Positions 53,001-59,000 of a DNA stretch of 64,000 nucleotides are shown here, piece after piece; position 1 is the stretch's first letter, and every line of letters starts with the position of its first letter. The translations under genes and the position numbers were made by a program. This stretch comes from Marthasterias glacialis (taxonomy: Eukaryota; Echinodermata; Asteroidea; Forcipulatida; Asteriidae): assembly GCA_911728455.2 (NCBI GenBank), contig OU452236.1, positions 5,822,171-5,886,170 on the forward strand, read 5' to 3'. Under the pieces are notes generated by a model. The model was not told where the DNA came from, did no database searches, and saw nothing but the letters and a program-made list of their open reading frames with translations.

Positions 53001-56000
53001 AAGTGTTCTAACAGTGTTGTTGTCTGCATTGTTGTTTGGACTCGAGACACTGCTCAAAAGGCCACGAGACTAAATGATTAATCCATACCGTTCACAAAAA
53101 CCATGTATGTGTGTATCGGATACGTGTGTGTGGCCACAACCGAACTACTGCTGCGATAGTGGCAATAAAGTCACGCCATGTGATGTTGCTAGGCAGTTGC
53201 TAAGGTAGGTGGGGCTGAATGGATCGGTCTATTGAGTTTCAACCTGTTGCAGAATTGAGCTATGACCTTTTTGCACTTGAAATAAATACAGGTATGAATT
53301 GAATAGAGTGTAATTGTTTCTTTAAAAAATCTTTACAGATTAGGGATGGAACATACGTCGAGTACAGACAGGACTATTGTGGATCTGAAACGCTACCGAT
53401 CTTCTTGTCCTTGTCATCGAACGCAAAGGTGATCTTCTCATCTGTCGACTACGAAGCATCCCCAGACAATTTTGCATTGTTCGTCCGCACTGCTACTTGC
53501 CCGTCGTTTATGTACAGACCAGGAGAATTCTCAGCGGTAAGAATAAACGCACAGGGTCACTTAGGCCACGGAAAAAAAGTGCTTAAATATTGTGATTTAT
53601 CAAGTCATTCAAAATGTTAATAAAATTGAAATTCCAAGAACATGAAATAAGCTATTACAAACTGCTTACCAACCAAAAGGACATGTGGTAAAAAAATATT
53701 AAAGTTGTTAATGGCCTTATGTTATGGCCCTAGCAGAGGCTAAATGACAGCACAACACACACACAAACAAGTGTACTGGAGTATTCAGAAGCAGTCAAGT
53801 AGAAAGAAGTGAAAAGACAGAGGCAGGATGCATGCAGTCAGAAGATGCAAGAACCCTGCTGTTTTTTATACTGCATCTTTCTTTCAACAGTACCAACTTT
53901 TACATTCTCCAAGTTGAAATTTGAAATTGTTTTTTTCAGTGCTCGGTGTCTTGTGGAGGCGGTACAAGAAGTCGAGAGGTGACCTGTGAGAGAACCGACT
54001 TGAATGAAGAAGTACCAGAGAGTCTTTGCACAGATACTCGTCCCATCGAAATGGAAGAATGTAATGTAATAGAGTGTCCTGAAGGTAAGGATTCATTTCT
54101 TTGTATTTAGGAACTGTCGGACTCTTGCTATTAGTTTTTAAATCATTCACCGCAAAAGTTGTGCACAACTTTGCACAGAACTATGTACATACTGTGTAGA
54201 TGGGATTATTTTGTCGGAATAGACCGATTGCGCGACAATGTTTACATGCAGTCACGTGATCCCCTATCGGGTATGACGTCTTACAGCTGGTGAAAAAATA
54301 CGTGACACAGAGTGAGTTCGAAAACAGTCCATTACACTTTTGTTAAGCGATGAATTAGTTAATCAGCCCCTTTATTTAAAGTAGTATGGTGTGGCATTAA
54401 TTTAAATCACATCTCTGTTTCATAATTTAACAGAATTCTTCTGAAAAGAGGTTTTTTTAGCCATGCACTACCGGCGTCGGACAACTATTTATGTAGCCAC
54501 CCGTCTGTTATTTTGTTCGTAATGTTGGCCTAAATCATTGTAAAAAAAGGATAAACAACGTTGGAAAAGTGAGCATTAATACCTAGCCTTGCAGAATTTC
54601 AAATAGGCAAAGGAATCACACAGTTTTGGAAAGCAATTTCTTTGGAGGATTTCAGCTTCAAAACTTTAAAATTTTTGTGTTGAAAAGTGTGTGGTGATCG
54701 CGGTCGTCTGGCACATTTATACTGTACTTTTACAATTTTCAAGACTTGCAATGTTGTTCACTTGGCTTTGTAATGTTAAAGTTTCTTTGTGCCAGCGGTA
54801 CTCAAAGAAAAATGATTATGGCAATTCCGAGAAAATAATCCCGTCAGACTGGCAACTGGTTAAACTGGTTTTTATATGTTCAGGGGAAGTAATGTCTTGA
54901 AATAAGAGCCAATTTTATGAAGTTTTCTAAGCTTGGAAAAAAAAATCCTGCAAAGCAAAATTTTATAAGGAAACCAGACACAGGATTGATTCGCGAAAGC
55001 AGCATCTTTGCACTTTGATACAACTTTTGAAACTGTACAAACTTAGAAACTTGTGGTGAAATGTAATGTTTATTTATTTATTTATTTTTTATTTGTTTAT
55101 GTTTTTTCTCGCAGAGTGTGATCGAGTGCTCACCGAGAACAGTCCTATCGCTCCTCTGACGGCCCCCACTTCTCCCGAGTTCCAAGTCAATGCGACATGC
55201 ACTAATAACCTCGCGGTCCAGTTCGGCTCCTGTGTCAACATTAACATTTTGTCGATCGACATCGAGGAGTCGGCGCCGGGTGTTTGCGATGGTGACTATC
55301 TGGAAGTGAGTGCTTATTTTTGACGTGTCGACTCAATTCAGCCGATGTCACCGTCACAATAATCTTGGCTGCGCCATTTTTGGAGTCAGTGTTCCCAGTG
55401 CATTAGCCAGTGTAGTGTGCATTGCAGGCAACGTGGTGTTTACGCACTTACCATCATATGTATGTGCAATTTAACTCCCAAAACGGCGAGTCTGGTAGAC
55501 AGTGGCCATGTGTGACGCTGGTGCAAGGAGTCAATAGCAAAGTATCGCCAACAAATTTATCGTGACCAGTTCCCATTTTTACTTCAGAAATGTTTACACT
55601 TTTTATAGTGCTACTGCATTTTGTTCTTTGACAAGTGCACCCCTAAAATGTCCTACAAAATTTAAAAAGTTGGTTTTAATATATGTATATATATATGTTT
55701 GTTTTTGTTTTACAGATTATTGACGCCACTAACCCAGAGCTGAACGTGAAACTTTGTGGTCAACAGGCTCCCACTGAAACATGGAGATCTCAGTCAAGCA
55801 TTGTCCGAGTGGTCTCTGTTACAGACGGCGAAGACGACCCGCCCATCATGTATGTTGTGAGCTATTCATTCAGTGAATCTTGCCCAACAGGAACGTTCAC
55901 AACTGGAGACTGGAGTACGGTGAGATTACGTCTTTTATTCTTCAGCGAACAGAGCTTTCTTCTGTACAAACACATTGGATACTGATTTGGCAATCATGCA

Positions 56001-59000
56001 ATCATCCCACACAGGGTTGACTGTAGGGTTTCCCCCAAGCACTCATGGGAGGGGAGAGTGGGGGGGATGAGGGGGAAGCGTCAAGTATACATTTTACTTA
56101 ATAGGGACGTGGTTTTCTGTCCCACTACCGGGAATGATGCACCAGCCAACCTTTGTTCCTGTTAACTGAACTCACTCACCTGGAACTTTCTTGAACTTTG
56201 TATAGCTTGTACTTAGCTTGTCCCCTTCATTGCATTTGATGAAGTAGTTGTTGCTACGAAAGCTCATGCAGTTGTTAACTATTAGTTAGTCTTAAGTGCT
56301 ATCACTAAGTTTTGATATTTCTTCTGTTAGACTAACACGAATATCTCTATTATATTTTACTTTCACACATTGATGTAGGGTAAAACCAAATATATCATTT
56401 ATTCCAAATGCAATTACCACAGGTAATAAACCTAAGCTGATAATTGTTTTACTCTTTTGCCAATAGTGCTCAGTATCATGCGGAGGTGGACTGATGACGA
56501 GATCTGTTGAATGTCAGCTTCCTGGTGACTCAGTGGGCTTGATTTCCGATTGCCCTGGGTTACCCCCTGCGATCAGCGAAACTTGCAATTCCCTGATGTG
56601 CCCCGAGTTTTACTTTTTCACTGGATCTTATGATGCCGTGAGTAGTGACTGAATTTTTGACTTGGCCCAGAGTTACGTACATCTGCCAGTTTTTTTTCCC
56701 ACCATGTCTCGGTGACGGCTTAGTGAACGCGAGTCCCTTTCCTCACTGTATGTTTTCGTTCAAAGCATTTGAAAAAGGACGTGTATTCATGATGCACTTT
56801 TTTCAAGCCATGGACCCCCCTCGAAGCACCATAAGCATTCCTAGAACCATCCCAACTCCTTAGGAGTATGCAGCACCGGCAACCAAATGGGCGCAACAAT
56901 CTCTACCCTCGCAGGTACCCATTTACTCCTGGGTGATGAAAAGCATCTATATTAAAAGTGTCTCGCTCAAGGACACAAGTGTCACGACCGGGATTCAAAC
57001 CCAGTCTCCGTTGACTTAGCCACCAGAACTTGCATTTGATGTGCTACACCACTCAGCCATGACACGAATACAGATTGAACTGATCTAGTTTTTGATGGTT
57101 TTTGTGAGTGTGTGCTTTCTCACTTTTCCCCTTTTCCAATCAATAGACCAATCCATGAAGTCCTGCCCCCCGAAATGTATTGACCAATCAGAGCTTTGGC
57201 TATATCACCACTGTACACGTGGGCAGCACAATGTGGGTCTCTTCAGTACCACACCGCACTACATGAACGCGTGCGCTATTAGTACACACACACATGTAAA
57301 CATTTTGCAATAGGATGTTATCGTGCCGGACATTTGTCAGACTTTCGGTGGCATAGCCAAGGCTGTGATTGGTCAACACGTAAGGGGGCAGGGTGAATGG
57401 AACGGTCTGTTGAATCAAACTGAGGCTCGATGGGCAAATAGTCTGGCACCCTTGTTATAAATGAAACCTCTTGCTATTGTACACAGGGTACATCTCAAAA
57501 AGCAGGGTCTGTAAATAGTAAACAGTAGCCAGCAACTTTGCGATCACTCATTGTGAGTCTTCATTTGAGAATTAATATTGATGAGGTCAAACGAGGTTGC
57601 ATCTACTAGTTTACCTTTAAAGTCTGCCTTTACAAAAGCCCGAATGGAAAATAATCATCGATGGGTTGAATTTCTTGTTTTCAGTGTTCGGTGACATGCG
57701 GCACGGGAGTGCAATCGCGCCTTGTGGAGTGTCGTGCAGTGGCCGATGACTCGGTTGTGGCGGATGGCATGTGCTCTGAAGTAAAACCAGTTGCCACGGT
57801 GATTTGTGAAGTAACACCTTGTAATGACTTAGGTATGTAGAATCCTGAAATAATAGATACCATTATCCTGTGAGTGAATGCATCTCACAAAATGGTTACA
57901 TGCACGAGGTTTTGTCTCTTCAGGCGCCAAAGCTGTTGTTCATTTATGTGTATCATAAATTCAACCTAAATTTCCTTCAGAGACCAGTCTCACATGACAT
58001 AAACTGATATATTTGAGTACTTTTATTGTGTCTGATTAGATTTATAAGTTCTTGTACATGAATCAATACAGTTTGCTGGAAAGTTTTGAAAATTTCCAGA
58101 AAAATGCCACAAAAGTCTTTTAGTTCTTTGTTATTAATTTTTTTGTATTCATTTTTTATAATGCAATTCACCCATCACAAAACCCAAAGGCCACTCGAGG
58201 TGTGGGCTACTTTTTGAAGAGACACCTGCCCCAATGCGCAGAAACAAGACCTGGAGAGATATAAACGGAAGTCTCTTCACAGCACAGCTAAGAACAGGGA
58301 GGGGTACATGAATCCGTTGCGAGACAAACATAGCGGCCTATTCCCCTATTTGAAGCAATTACAGTTCAGGTCTTGCTCAAGGACACCAGTGTCATGACCG
58401 GGATTCAAACCCACATCCTAATGACTTAATAGAGAACAGAACTTGAGTTCGATGAACTAAACTGCTCGGCCTCCAAATGTTCTAATGATGTATTCTATTA
58501 TGTGTACAAAATTTGATAGAATTTAGCAGACATAAAACCCACTTACTGTCTGACCATTCAATATCATCTTCTACGGTTTTGAATGGTAGATGAATTATGG
58601 CTGCCTGCAACATGATATCATGTGGTGATTGCATCTGCAAAGTACAGTCAACTGTCTTACTGTCTGACCATTCAATATCAACCACTGTGGTATTTAATGA
58701 TAAATTATGCCAGCCTGCAATACGATACTATGTGGTGAATGTATTTCACAGTTTATAGTCAACCCTCTTACTGCCTGACCATTCAATATCATCTACTGTG
58801 TTTTTGAATGGTAGGTAAAATTTACCAGCCTGCAATATATCATGCGGCAAATACATCTACACAGTAAACATATGTACAAATAGATTGGGGTAAACTTCAT
58901 CCACCAACCACAACCTGTATTGACACCTTGCATGTACGTCACACGTGGCGACTGTGCCATGCTCCCACCAGTTTGGGAGTCAATAAGTTTGCAAGTCAAA

